Source: J095 sp964517605 (lineage in GTDB: Bacteria; Chloroflexota; Anaerolineae; 4572-78; J111). Taken from it: a stretch of DNA of 64,000 nucleotides. The position numbers and the translations under genes are program-made. This document shows positions 30,502 through 39,211 of this stretch, piece after piece; within the stretch, counting starts at the first letter, position 1; each line of letters opens with the position of its first letter. Under the pieces are notes generated by a model. That model saw only the letters and a program-made list of their open reading frames with translations. It was not told where the DNA came from and searched no databases. The stretch lies in assembly GCA_964517605.1 (NCBI GenBank), contig CAZFCE010000010.1:62001-126000 (forward strand), read 5' to 3'.

Positions 30502-32181
30502 CTAATTTAAAACTCCACTGATACTTTCAAACAGTTCTTCTTCCATAAATTCGCCTTTTTGCAGCAAAGATTCAACCCGCCCCGACAGCCGCCGGTAATC
30601 TTCGCTGGTGAGGTCTTTGGCGGTAATCACAATTACCGGGATGTTGCGCAAATCTTCATCGGCTTTGATGGTGTCCAGCACGGCAAAGCCGTCAACATCG
30701 GGCATCATCAAATCCAGCAGCACCAAATCCGGTTTTTGGGTGCGGATTAAATGGATGCCGTTCGCGCCGTCATCGGCTTCAAAGATTTTGTATTTGCGTT
30801 TGTGCTGCAAAATACGGCGGAGCAACAGGCGGGCGTCCGGTTCGTCCTCAACAATGGCGATGCTCTGCACCCGCTCATCCAGCCGATCCAGCGCCGCCAG
30901 TAGCCCTTCCTGGCGCAGGTTGCCGGTTTCGGTCATGCTTTCCACTTCGTGGCGGGCCAGGTTTTGCACGCGGGTGTGGCTTTTTACGCTTTCGCGCTCT
31001 AAAATTTGCTTTTCAATGGGGAAAGCGTGCCCCGAAGCGTTGACTACCACCACTTCGTCGGGGCCAATCCGTTGCTCGTGCATCATTTTGATGAGTCCGG
31101 CGCAGGCCACCGCCGCTGCCGGTTCCATAGACAGCCCCTCAAGTTGAGCCAGCACCCGCAACGCCTTAAAGGATGATTCGTCATCAACTTTTATAAAAGC
31201 GCCGCCGTGGTTTAAAACCAGATTGCGTAAATACGGGTAGGCCAAGCCGGGGTTGCCGGTAGCCAGCACGTTGATGACGCTGGCCGGCTGGCGCACAATT
31301 TCGGCGGTTTCCAGCCCTTTTTCAAAGCTGTTCACCATCGGAGCGCAGCCGGCGGCCTGAATAATGGCCAGTTTGGGGATTTTATCAATAAAGCCCATCT
31401 GGTACAGCTCGTGAAAGCCGCGCCACACGCCAATTGGCCCCATGCCGCCGCTCACGGCCTGCACGTACCAATCCGGGGCGGCAAAGGGTTTGCCCTGTTT
31501 GCGGCCCAGTTGTTCGGCAATTTCAAAGGCCAGGGTTTTCATGGCTTCGCGGGCGGCAATGGAGCGAATGCCTTTATCCACCACCAGGTTGCGGTGTTTG
31601 GCAAACCGGGCCGCCACCTGTTTGGTGTTATCGTAGGTGCTGGAAACCTTGATGACCTCGGTGCCGTAGAGCGTTACCTCGCGCATTTTTTCGTGGGGCA
31701 CGTTGCTATCCAGAAAAGCCCACAATTTTATGCCGGATTTGGCGCAGTAGGCGGAATAAGAAATGGCCACGTTGCCGGTAGATGCCACCACCAGTTCGGT
31801 GATGTTGGATTCTTTGATAACGGATATTGCCAGCGATGCCTGCCGGTCTTTGAAGGAAGCGGTTGGCCCCTGGCGCTCATCTTTGATGTAAATATGGCGA
31901 TGCCCCAGCATAGCGCCCAGGTTTTCGGTGAGCAGCAACGGCGTCCAGCCTTCGCCCAGGGTAACAATGTGGCGTTTATCGTGCAGGGGCAATAGCTCCC
32001 AATAGCGCCACATATCGTTATCGCGGCGCGATAGCTCGGTTTGCCAGATTTTGGCGGTTTCGGGCAGGTTGTAAACCGGGTCCAGCCACTCGCCCCCGCA
32101 GTGAGGGCAGCCGCCCATCAGGTCGGTGTAGGCTTCGGTGTGACCGCAGGCGATACATTGATACAAAAAGCTTTTTGTCAC
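30502..32181 (-). CDS. Threonine-synthase-like PLP enzyme fused to a response-regulator receiver
   Basis: 559 residues in one frame. Residues 1 to about 395 are a fold-II PLP enzyme of the threonine synthase type: an N-terminal zinc ribbon (Cys9, Cys12, Cys25, Cys28; CIACGH and CPHCGG), LGEGWTPLL, the PLP Lys111 in GPTASFKDR, VASTGNVAIS, and the glycine loop SGGMGPIG. After a helical linker (about 400-440), residues about 441-554 are a complete receiver: Glu/Asp in IVEDEPD, phospho-acceptor Asp490 in LVLLDLMMPD, Thr520 and Lys542. Start GTG 32181 follows GGTGGAGA. It sits between a hybrid kinase and the giant GAF kinase, whose last receiver is of the same subtype (RLTGQVEVLLRKG against RLSGRVESLLQKG). 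Confidence 0.9.
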   Translation of the reverse strand: MTKSFLYQCIACGHTEAYTDLMGGCPHCGGEWLDPVYNLPETAKIWQTELSRRDNDMWRYWELLPLHDKRHIVTLGEGWTPLLLTENLGAMLGHRHIYIKDERQGPTASFKDRQASLAISVIKESNITELVVASTGNVAISYSAYCAKSGIKLWAFLDSNVPHEKMREVTLYGTEVIKVSSTYDNTKQVAARFAKHRNLVVDKGIRSIAAREAMKTLAFEIAEQLGRKQGKPFAAPDWYVQAVSGGMGPIGVWRGFHELYQMGFIDKIPKLAIIQAAGCAPMVNSFEKGLETAEIVRQPASVINVLATGNPGLAYPYLRNLVLNHGGAFIKVDDESSFKALRVLAQLEGLSMEPAAAVACAGLIKMMHEQRIGPDEVVVVNASGHAFPIEKQILERESVKSHTRVQNLARHEVESMTETGNLRQEGLLAALDRLDERVQSIAIVEDEPDARLLLRRILQHKRKYKIFEADDGANGIHLIRTQKPDLVLLDLMMPDVDGFAVLDTIKADEDLRNIPVIVITAKDLTSEDYRRLSGRVESLLQKGEFMEEELFESISGVLN

Positions 32182-32269
32182 AATTTTTCTCCACCGCAAA
32201 AGGTATACCTGTAACTTTACCGGTATAGCGGTAGTTTGTAAATAGCCTTATTGGGTTGCCGGGATTGGG

Positions 32270-35200
32270 TTAACCCAGCGCCCGTTCTTCCTGATTAATG
32301 TGCTCCAGGGCGCGGCCAACGTCTTCCAGCAATTCCTTCTCAGAGAATAGCCCTTTACGCAGTAAAACTTCAACCTGGCCGGTTAGCCGTTTGTGCTCAT
32401 CCGGGGTTAGTTCCTGAGCGCTGGCAATGATAATGGGGATGTGCCGGGTTCTTTCATCCTGCTTAAGCGCCTCGATCATGGCAAATCCATCCATTTCTGG
32501 CATGTTCAGGTCTAAAATCAGCAAGTCGGGGTTTTTGGTTTTTACCATTTCCAGCCCTTCAATACCATTAGAGGCTTCGATGATGGTGTAGTTGGACTGC
32601 GCCTCCAGCATCCGGCGGATGAGCAGCACGTCGTCGGCCTGGTCATCTACCACCAGCACTTGCAGGGTGTCTTTGCTCTGCACATCCAGGTGTTTAAGCG
32701 CCTCGACCAGATCATTTTCAACAATCGGTTTGGTAAGGTAGTTAGATGCGCCCAGCGAAAAGCCACGTTTTTTATCGCTGACAATGCTGCAAATAATCAC
32801 CGGGATATTTTTGGTGTGCGGATCATCCTTGAGGTCTTTCATCACGCTCCAGCCGTCTTTTTCGGGGATGATGATGTCAAGCAGGATGGCGTGCGGGTTG
32901 ATATTTTTCACCTGGGCCACGGCATCCTTGCCGTGCGTTAGCCCAACCACCCGGTAGTTGCGCTGCTCTAAAAAGCGCCGGTACAAATCAATCACCGCCG
33001 GGTCGTCATCAATGGCCACCACCACCTTTTGCTGGCCGGAAACCGGGGGCTGGCTGATGGGGTTAAAGTCGGCTTTGTCTTCTTTTTTGCGGGGCGGCGT
33101 GGTGGGAATGTTAAACCCAAAGGTAGAGCCGTGCCCCAGGTGGCTCTGCACCCAAATTTCGCCGTGGTGCATTTCAACAAAGTGGCGGCTAATGGGCAAG
33201 CCCAGGCCGGTGCCGCCCACTTTGCGGGTGGTGCTGGCATCTACCTGGGTAAACTCTTCAAAAATGTGTTCCAGCTTTTCTTCGGGGATGCCGATGCCGG
33301 TATCGGTTACGGTGAACACCACGTGGTCGCCATCGGCGTACACCCGCGTGGTGACAGAGCCGTTATCGGTAAATTTGCAGGCGTTGCTCACCAAATTGAG
33401 GATAACCTGCCGAATCCGGGTGGGGTCGGCCCAGATTTTGGGCAAATGTTCCGGTACCTGCTGGTGCAGTGTTACCGATTTGTCTTTAACCAGAGCAATG
33501 GCCGTAGACATTACCGTTTTGATGATGGGGTCAACTTCGGTTTCTTCAAAGTTGAGTTCCATTTTGCCGGCCTCAATCTTGGACAAATCCAGAATGTTGT
33601 TGATTAACCCCAGCAGGTGTTGGCCGCTGTTGTAAATGGAGGTCAGGTCGGCTTTTTGCAGTTCGGTGAGCGGGCCGTCAATGCCTTTTAAGATTACCCG
33701 CGAGAAACCGATAATCGAGTTGAGCGGGGTGCGGAGTTCGTGGCTCATGTTGGCCAAAAATTGGGTTTTGAGCTTGTCAATTTCCTTCAGGCGCTCGGCG
33801 GTTTCCTGTTGCTCTCTAAAGGTGCGGGCATTCTGGATGGCCACGGCCAATTGCGCCGCCAGGGTTTCCAGGGTTGAAATTTCTTCGTCGGTAAAGCCGA
33901 AAGCCGAACTGTTGAGCACGTTCAGCCCGCCAATGAGCGAATTGCCCACTTGCAACGGCACGGCCAATTGCGATTGGTAGGCGGGTAAGGCTGCGCTGGG
34001 CCGGGTTAACAGGTGGGCCGTGGCTTCATCGGTGGCGCGGGCCACTACGGCCCGGCGCTGCGCTAACGCCTGCCCCATTACATTGTGTTCGCCCACCATA
34101 ATTTTTTCGGTCAGGCCGAATAGCTCGCTTGTGTGCGGGCTGGCAATGCGCCCGGTGGCATCTACCAGGTAGATTTCGGCGTGTTCAAAGCCAAAACCTT
34201 CCCGGATTAGCTCAACGGTTTGGTTCATCATCACGTCTTCATCCAGAATCGAGGTGGCCACACGGCCTACATCGGAACTGGTTTGGAGCAGTGCGGCGCG
34301 GCGTTGCGTTTCGCGGATGAGTCGCCGGTTTTGCAGGGTGATGGCCAACTGGTCGGCCATGGCCATGGCCAGGTTTTGCTCGCGTTCGGTAAAGTGGTGC
34401 TGATTTGGCCCCACCGCGTCGGCGCCCAGCGCGCCCACCACTTCATCATTGATGATGATGGGCACCAGCAGCAGCGAAGTGATGGTGGTAGAAATGCCAA
34501 TCTGGCGCACTTTGGCCACCAGCGGGTCGGTGGCAAAATCTTCAATGGCCACGGGCCGCTTGGTTTCAATCAGTTTTTCGTAGCTCAGGTTGCCGGTAAT
34601 CGGGATTTCAACTTTGGGGTCTTTTACCGGCTGGCCATCGCGGTACAGCGCGTACAGGCGGCCCGTTTCGCGGCCTTCGTCAAAGAACAACACGCCGCCC
34701 TGTTTTAAGCCCATCGTTGACAGCAGTTTGTCCAGCACGGTGTTGAACATTTCGGTTTCGCTCTCGGTGGCCACCAAAATGCGCCCCACTTCGTACAGGG
34801 CTTCGGCTTCGCGCTGGGAGATTTGCGTTTGTTCAAACAGCCGGGCGGCTTCGATGGCTTGCGCGGCCTGGCTTGAAACCGTTTCAACAATGGTGCGGAG
34901 TTCCTGCTTCCAGGCGTCGTCGGTGGGCGCGGGCATTTCAAAATCCAGCGCGCCAATCACCGATTGGCCGTGCAACGTTAGCGGCGCGTTGAGCCGTTCC
35001 GGTTCAACCGGCAGTTGGTCAACACCACCGGGCAAAGCGGGCGTTACTTCTATCACCTGGCCGGCTTCGGTCAGTTGGAAGCCGGCTACGGCTTCCCGGC
35101 TTTTGAGGAAGGTTTCCCACTGTTCCATCAGGTAGTGCTGGTGCAGTTTTTGCACTTCCAGCAGCGCCTGCCGGGATTCCTGGTAGGCGTGCGCCGCTTC

Positions 35201-38200
35201 GATGGCATTGGCCAGTTGGTTGGCCATAGATTGCAAAATGGTGATATCGCTTTGGGTAAAGGCGCTGCGTTTGGCGCTTTGCACATCGAGCGCGCCAATC
35301 ACCCGGCCTTGAGCAATTAACGGCAGCGCCATTTCCGAGCGGGTTTCGGGCAGCAGCGGGTTGTTAAAATGCACCGCGTCCTTGCCCACGTCGAGCGCAA
35401 TCCGGGATTTGCCGGTGGCCGTGGCCGCGCCGACAATGCTTTTGCCGCCCACTTCCAGTTTGTGGTTCATGGCCAGCATTTTTTGCCCAATTTCGCCGGT
35501 AGAGGCGCGAATAATGGCGTAACGTTGGTAGTTATCCACCAAAAAGATAGAAACGTGGTAAAAGTTAAAGCGTTCTTTAATCATTTCCACGGTTTCAAAC
35601 AGCAACGTGTCGGCGTCCAGGTAGGCGGTAGCCGCCTGCGAAATATCGGCGGCGGTTTGCAGTTGCCAGGCGCGGTACTGCACTTCATCGAACAGGCGGC
35701 GGTTTTCCAGCGCGCCAGAGGCTTCACGGCAGATTTCTTCGTACAGGCGGATGGTGTCGGGCGGGAAGGGCGTGGCAGTTTGGTTGCCAATCAACATAAA
35801 ACCGCCCACCTGTTTGTTTAACCACAACGGCACCGCCACCATGGTGGTAATCTGCATCATCATTAATAACTGGCGCAGCAGCGGCGAAAAACGTTCGTCA
35901 ACGGGGCCGTTAGCCGAAATTACGGTTAGCCCGGTTTTGAGCAGCGGCACCAGCCCCAATTCCTCGGTGGACAGCCGCGAGCCAACCGGGATTGATGGCC
36001 AATCCCGGCGGGGATGATTCCACAGGGCCACCATTTCCAGGTCAATGCCAACTTCCAGTTGGTCGTACATAAAAATGGCGGCCCCGCGATCCGGGTCGGT
36101 GGCGGCAATGGCCGTGAGCGTAAAATCGTAGATAATGGGGGCGTTTTCGGCTACCAAAAGCTGCTGGCCCAGGCTGGAAAGCACTTCGGAGTGATACAGG
36201 TTTTGCTGCGTTTCTTCGACCAGTTGCAGGTTTTTAATAACCACCGCCGCCTGGCTGGCCAGTGTGGCGGTTTGGCTGATGGTGTTAATTTTAAAGCCGT
36301 AGTCTTCGGCCTGGCTGATCAGCAGCAGTTCGCCTAGCCAGTTGGCGCTCACGCTGAGCGGCACCGCCAGCATAGTACGCGCGCCGGGCAGGTGTTCGTC
36401 AAGATTGGCCTGGGTGGCGGCATCCAGCCGGTTAAATAAAATTTCTACCGGCTTATCGGCTTCTAATTGCTGCAAAAAGGAAAAACTGAGCGAGTGGAGT
36501 TCTTGCGGCATGGTGGTTATTTCGCCGGTTTCTTTTTGCCAGCGGGCCGCCAAACTTAACCGTTGCGGCAGCCCGTTGTTATCAAAACCGGGGATAAAAC
36601 TGATGGCCATTTCGTCAATGCCGGGGTCAACCAGGTTTTGGGTAAGCACCCGCAGCAAATCGGTAATGGATTGAGCGCCGTTGAACCCACGGGTAATGTT
36701 ATACAGCAACTCGGTTTCGTGCAGCACAATGTTGGTTTGGCGCAACAGCCAGGTGTTTTCCAGCGAGGTGGCGGTTTGAATAGCCGCCGACTCAAACGTG
36801 GCAATCTGGTCGCCGGAAAAACCGTCGGGGTGGGTGTGGTACAGGCTTAACACCCCTTGCAGGGTGCTGCGCTGCGATGAAAACGGCACGCACACCACGC
36901 TCTGCACGTGCGCCAGGCCGGGCATCTGGGCCAGCGGCCAATCATCGCCGGTTTTAGACATGGCCACAATTTCTTGCTGGCTCATGGCCTGGGCTTCGTG
37001 GGTGTAGCTAACACCAATTTCTCTGACGGCGGCTTTGGGCAGCGAATGGCGGGCCGGAATGGTTGAGGCCAGCGACACAAACTCGTCGCCATCGGTAATG
37101 TACAGTTCGCCATCGGTCGCGCCCAGGCTGTCTATAAAGTTCAAAATCACATTTTGCACCTCGCCCACCGAGGTGGTGCGGCTCATGGCCTGGCCCAACT
37201 CGTACAACAGCGAGGCCCGGTCGCGCTCCTGGCGGGTGGTGTGCAGTAGCCGGTAGCTTTCTATGGCGATGATGGCCTGGTCGGCCAGTGTTTGGTAAAT
37301 TCTAACTTCCTGGGGGCTGTAGGTGTGGGGCTTGCGCGTATAAATTGAAAGCACCCCTTTGTATTCCGGCCCCATAAACATGGGCGCGGAAAACAGGGTG
37401 TATGCGCCCAGTTGATTAACCGCGTACAGCCGGAATGCCTCGTCCATACGCTCGTCCTGGCCTTCGGCTTTGCGTAAATCGTGGGCAATCAGCGGGTGTA
37501 GCGGCGGTTTGGCAAACGCCTTGACCAGCGAAAAATCCGAGGTGGGGAACCGAGTGCCCACCGGCACGTGCCCGTGCTGGTCGCGGTCCCAGTTGGCGGC
37601 GATAATGGTTGAGGCAATTTCGCCGGCCTGGTCGCGCTCAATCAGCGAAATGCTCACCCGGTCAATTTCGTAGGCGCGAACGTTATCCAGAATAATGTTA
37701 AACACGTCCTCAATACTGGTGCTTTCTACCAGTTTGCGGCTAATGTTGTAGAGCGTTTGGGTATCTTTCAGGGCGGTTTCGGTTTGCTCAAACAACTGGG
37801 CGTTTTCAATGGCCACCGTTACCTGCGAGATGATGGCATGCGCCAGTTGCAACTCGCCGGGGGTGTATTCGTGGCGGTGCTGGTGGTGCTCAACTTCCAT
37901 AAAGCCAATCAGCCGGCTGCGAACAATCAACGGGAATTTGATGATGGTTCGCACCAGTTGGTCGGGGTTGCGGCTCATATAATCGCGGGTGAGCGGCTCC
38001 AGGTCAAGGTCGTTTAAATGCTGGATAATCCGCTCTGGCCGTTTGAGCATTTGCTGCAACGACGGGTAATTTTCAACGGCCAGGGCGCACGGTTCTAAAA
38101 TTGTAACCGGCTCGCTTTTTTCGGTGCGGACTTTGACCAGAATTGTTTCAAAATGAGTTCTGGCCGGGTTGAGCAGCATCACGCTGCACCGGTTGGCGCT

Positions 38201-39211
38201 AAAATAGTTAATAATCTGGAGGGTGAGAATATCGTAAATATTTTCTAGCTGGATGGTTTCGGTGAGTTGGCGGGTGGCTTCAAACAAAATGGAAAGCTCG
38301 TTGGTTTGCTCCTGGGTTTGTTGCAGCAGCCGCGCGTTTTCAATGGCCAGCGACACCTGCGAACTGACCTCTTCCAGTAGCCGGATGTCGTCGTCGGTCC
38401 ATTCCGGGCCATCTTCTGCAAAATCTTCAAGGCCCAGCATGCCAATGGTTTGGCCGTGCAGTTTGATGGGCGCGACCATCTCTTTGTTGCCGTTGATGTG
38501 CCGGGTGGTGATGCCCGTATCAGGGATGGAGGTGGTGGGCAGCGCGCCGGTTTTGATAATGGTGCTTTTGCTAAATTCATAGCCGATGGTTTTGGTGTAT
38601 TCCGGGCCGCGCTGTTGCTGCTCCAGCTTTTCCTGGTGCTGCAATTTATACAGCGTTTTTATTTCTTGAATACTGTCTTCCAGTTGGTCAATTTTGCGGT
38701 TGTTCCGCATGGTCGAAGCCAGCAAGTTGGCCAAACTCTCCAAAAAGCCGATGTCTTCATTGGAGAACGAAGCGGTTTTTTGGCGCTGCACCCGCAACAC
38801 GCCCAAACACTCGCGGCCAAATTTTAGCGGCAGCGCCACTTCTGCGCCCGGCAGCGAATGCCCGCCGGCGGGGTCAAAATAGGTGTACGCTCCCCGGCGG
38901 GTGTTTTCCAGGTAAATAAACTGGTTTTGCCGGACCACATCGCTGATGATATTGACTTCATCAATCGAGAAGATGTCGGGCATTTGCGTAACCGGTTTAC
39001 TGCCGTGGCCGCTTTCAAGAAACAGCCAGATGTCGCTGCCAAAGGGCGAAACCTGGTAAATTTGGGCGGCATCGTAGCCCAGCGTGTTCAGCAGGCTTTC
39101 CAGCACGGTGCGTAACACGGTTTCGGTGTTGTGGCCAACTACAACCAGTTGCGTTACTCCCTGCAAAAATTCTAGCTGGTGTAATTGTTTATCGGTGGCG
39201 GCTTTACTCAT
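32270..39211 (-). CDS. Giant multi-GAF hybrid histidine kinase with two receivers
   Basis: About 2313 residues, no membrane helix. Residues about 20-1790 carry roughly eleven GAF or GAF-like modules in series (two short, near 200-290 and 1410-1490), linked by helical stretches such as AIENARLLQQTQEQTNEL. Then come HisKA (His about 1823 in NMSHELRTPLN), HATPase_c (NLVSNACKF, DTGIGIPEE, GGTGLGLPI) and two C-terminal receivers (Asp about 2109 in LLDIIIPEKDG and about 2234 in LILDLNMPEMDG). GAF domains bind cyclic nucleotides, bilins, haem or other small ligands; none of these can be assigned here. ATG 39211 follows AGGAAGG and overlaps the previous stop by 8 nt. Confidence 0.92.
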   Translation of the reverse strand: MSKAATDKQLHQLEFLQGVTQLVVVGHNTETVLRTVLESLLNTLGYDAAQIYQVSPFGSDIWLFLESGHGSKPVTQMPDIFSIDEVNIISDVVRQNQFIYLENTRRGAYTYFDPAGGHSLPGAEVALPLKFGRECLGVLRVQRQKTASFSNEDIGFLESLANLLASTMRNNRKIDQLEDSIQEIKTLYKLQHQEKLEQQQRGPEYTKTIGYEFSKSTIIKTGALPTTSIPDTGITTRHINGNKEMVAPIKLHGQTIGMLGLEDFAEDGPEWTDDDIRLLEEVSSQVSLAIENARLLQQTQEQTNELSILFEATRQLTETIQLENIYDILTLQIINYFSANRCSVMLLNPARTHFETILVKVRTEKSEPVTILEPCALAVENYPSLQQMLKRPERIIQHLNDLDLEPLTRDYMSRNPDQLVRTIIKFPLIVRSRLIGFMEVEHHQHRHEYTPGELQLAHAIISQVTVAIENAQLFEQTETALKDTQTLYNISRKLVESTSIEDVFNIILDNVRAYEIDRVSISLIERDQAGEIASTIIAANWDRDQHGHVPVGTRFPTSDFSLVKAFAKPPLHPLIAHDLRKAEGQDERMDEAFRLYAVNQLGAYTLFSAPMFMGPEYKGVLSIYTRKPHTYSPQEVRIYQTLADQAIIAIESYRLLHTTRQERDRASLLYELGQAMSRTTSVGEVQNVILNFIDSLGATDGELYITDGDEFVSLASTIPARHSLPKAAVREIGVSYTHEAQAMSQQEIVAMSKTGDDWPLAQMPGLAHVQSVVCVPFSSQRSTLQGVLSLYHTHPDGFSGDQIATFESAAIQTATSLENTWLLRQTNIVLHETELLYNITRGFNGAQSITDLLRVLTQNLVDPGIDEMAISFIPGFDNNGLPQRLSLAARWQKETGEITTMPQELHSLSFSFLQQLEADKPVEILFNRLDAATQANLDEHLPGARTMLAVPLSVSANWLGELLLISQAEDYGFKINTISQTATLASQAAVVIKNLQLVEETQQNLYHSEVLSSLGQQLLVAENAPIIYDFTLTAIAATDPDRGAAIFMYDQLEVGIDLEMVALWNHPRRDWPSIPVGSRLSTEELGLVPLLKTGLTVISANGPVDERFSPLLRQLLMMMQITTMVAVPLWLNKQVGGFMLIGNQTATPFPPDTIRLYEEICREASGALENRRLFDEVQYRAWQLQTAADISQAATAYLDADTLLFETVEMIKERFNFYHVSIFLVDNYQRYAIIRASTGEIGQKMLAMNHKLEVGGKSIVGAATATGKSRIALDVGKDAVHFNNPLLPETRSEMALPLIAQGRVIGALDVQSAKRSAFTQSDITILQSMANQLANAIEAAHAYQESRQALLEVQKLHQHYLMEQWETFLKSREAVAGFQLTEAGQVIEVTPALPGGVDQLPVEPERLNAPLTLHGQSVIGALDFEMPAPTDDAWKQELRTIVETVSSQAAQAIEAARLFEQTQISQREAEALYEVGRILVATESETEMFNTVLDKLLSTMGLKQGGVLFFDEGRETGRLYALYRDGQPVKDPKVEIPITGNLSYEKLIETKRPVAIEDFATDPLVAKVRQIGISTTITSLLLVPIIINDEVVGALGADAVGPNQHHFTEREQNLAMAMADQLAITLQNRRLIRETQRRAALLQTSSDVGRVATSILDEDVMMNQTVELIREGFGFEHAEIYLVDATGRIASPHTSELFGLTEKIMVGEHNVMGQALAQRRAVVARATDEATAHLLTRPSAALPAYQSQLAVPLQVGNSLIGGLNVLNSSAFGFTDEEISTLETLAAQLAVAIQNARTFREQQETAERLKEIDKLKTQFLANMSHELRTPLNSIIGFSRVILKGIDGPLTELQKADLTSIYNSGQHLLGLINNILDLSKIEAGKMELNFEETEVDPIIKTVMSTAIALVKDKSVTLHQQVPEHLPKIWADPTRIRQVILNLVSNACKFTDNGSVTTRVYADGDHVVFTVTDTGIGIPEEKLEHIFEEFTQVDASTTRKVGGTGLGLPISRHFVEMHHGEIWVQSHLGHGSTFGFNIPTTPPRKKEDKADFNPISQPPVSGQQKVVVAIDDDPAVIDLYRRFLEQRNYRVVGLTHGKDAVAQVKNINPHAILLDIIIPEKDGWSVMKDLKDDPHTKNIPVIICSIVSDKKRGFSLGASNYLTKPIVENDLVEALKHLDVQSKDTLQVLVVDDQADDVLLIRRMLEAQSNYTIIEASNGIEGLEMVKTKNPDLLILDLNMPEMDGFAMIEALKQDERTRHIPIIIASAQELTPDEHKRLTGQVEVLLRKGLFSEKELLEDVGRALEHINQEERALG

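Noticed and set aside
32182..32269. Repeated TATACC strings before the enzyme-receiver fusion gene
   Set aside because: No -35 box at a usable distance; the short GGTATACC palindromes are too common to call an operator.
32660..33635. Rightward frames opposite the giant kinase C-terminus
   Set aside because: Shadows of the receiver and kinase domains; codon pattern fits only the minus strand.
39204..39211. Possible frameshift splitting one giant protein into two at the overlap of the second and third giants
   Set aside because: The downstream ATG has a good ribosome-binding site (AGGAAGG) and the overlap is an ordinary coupled stop-start. The upstream protein also ends in a tail shared with its own paralogue.
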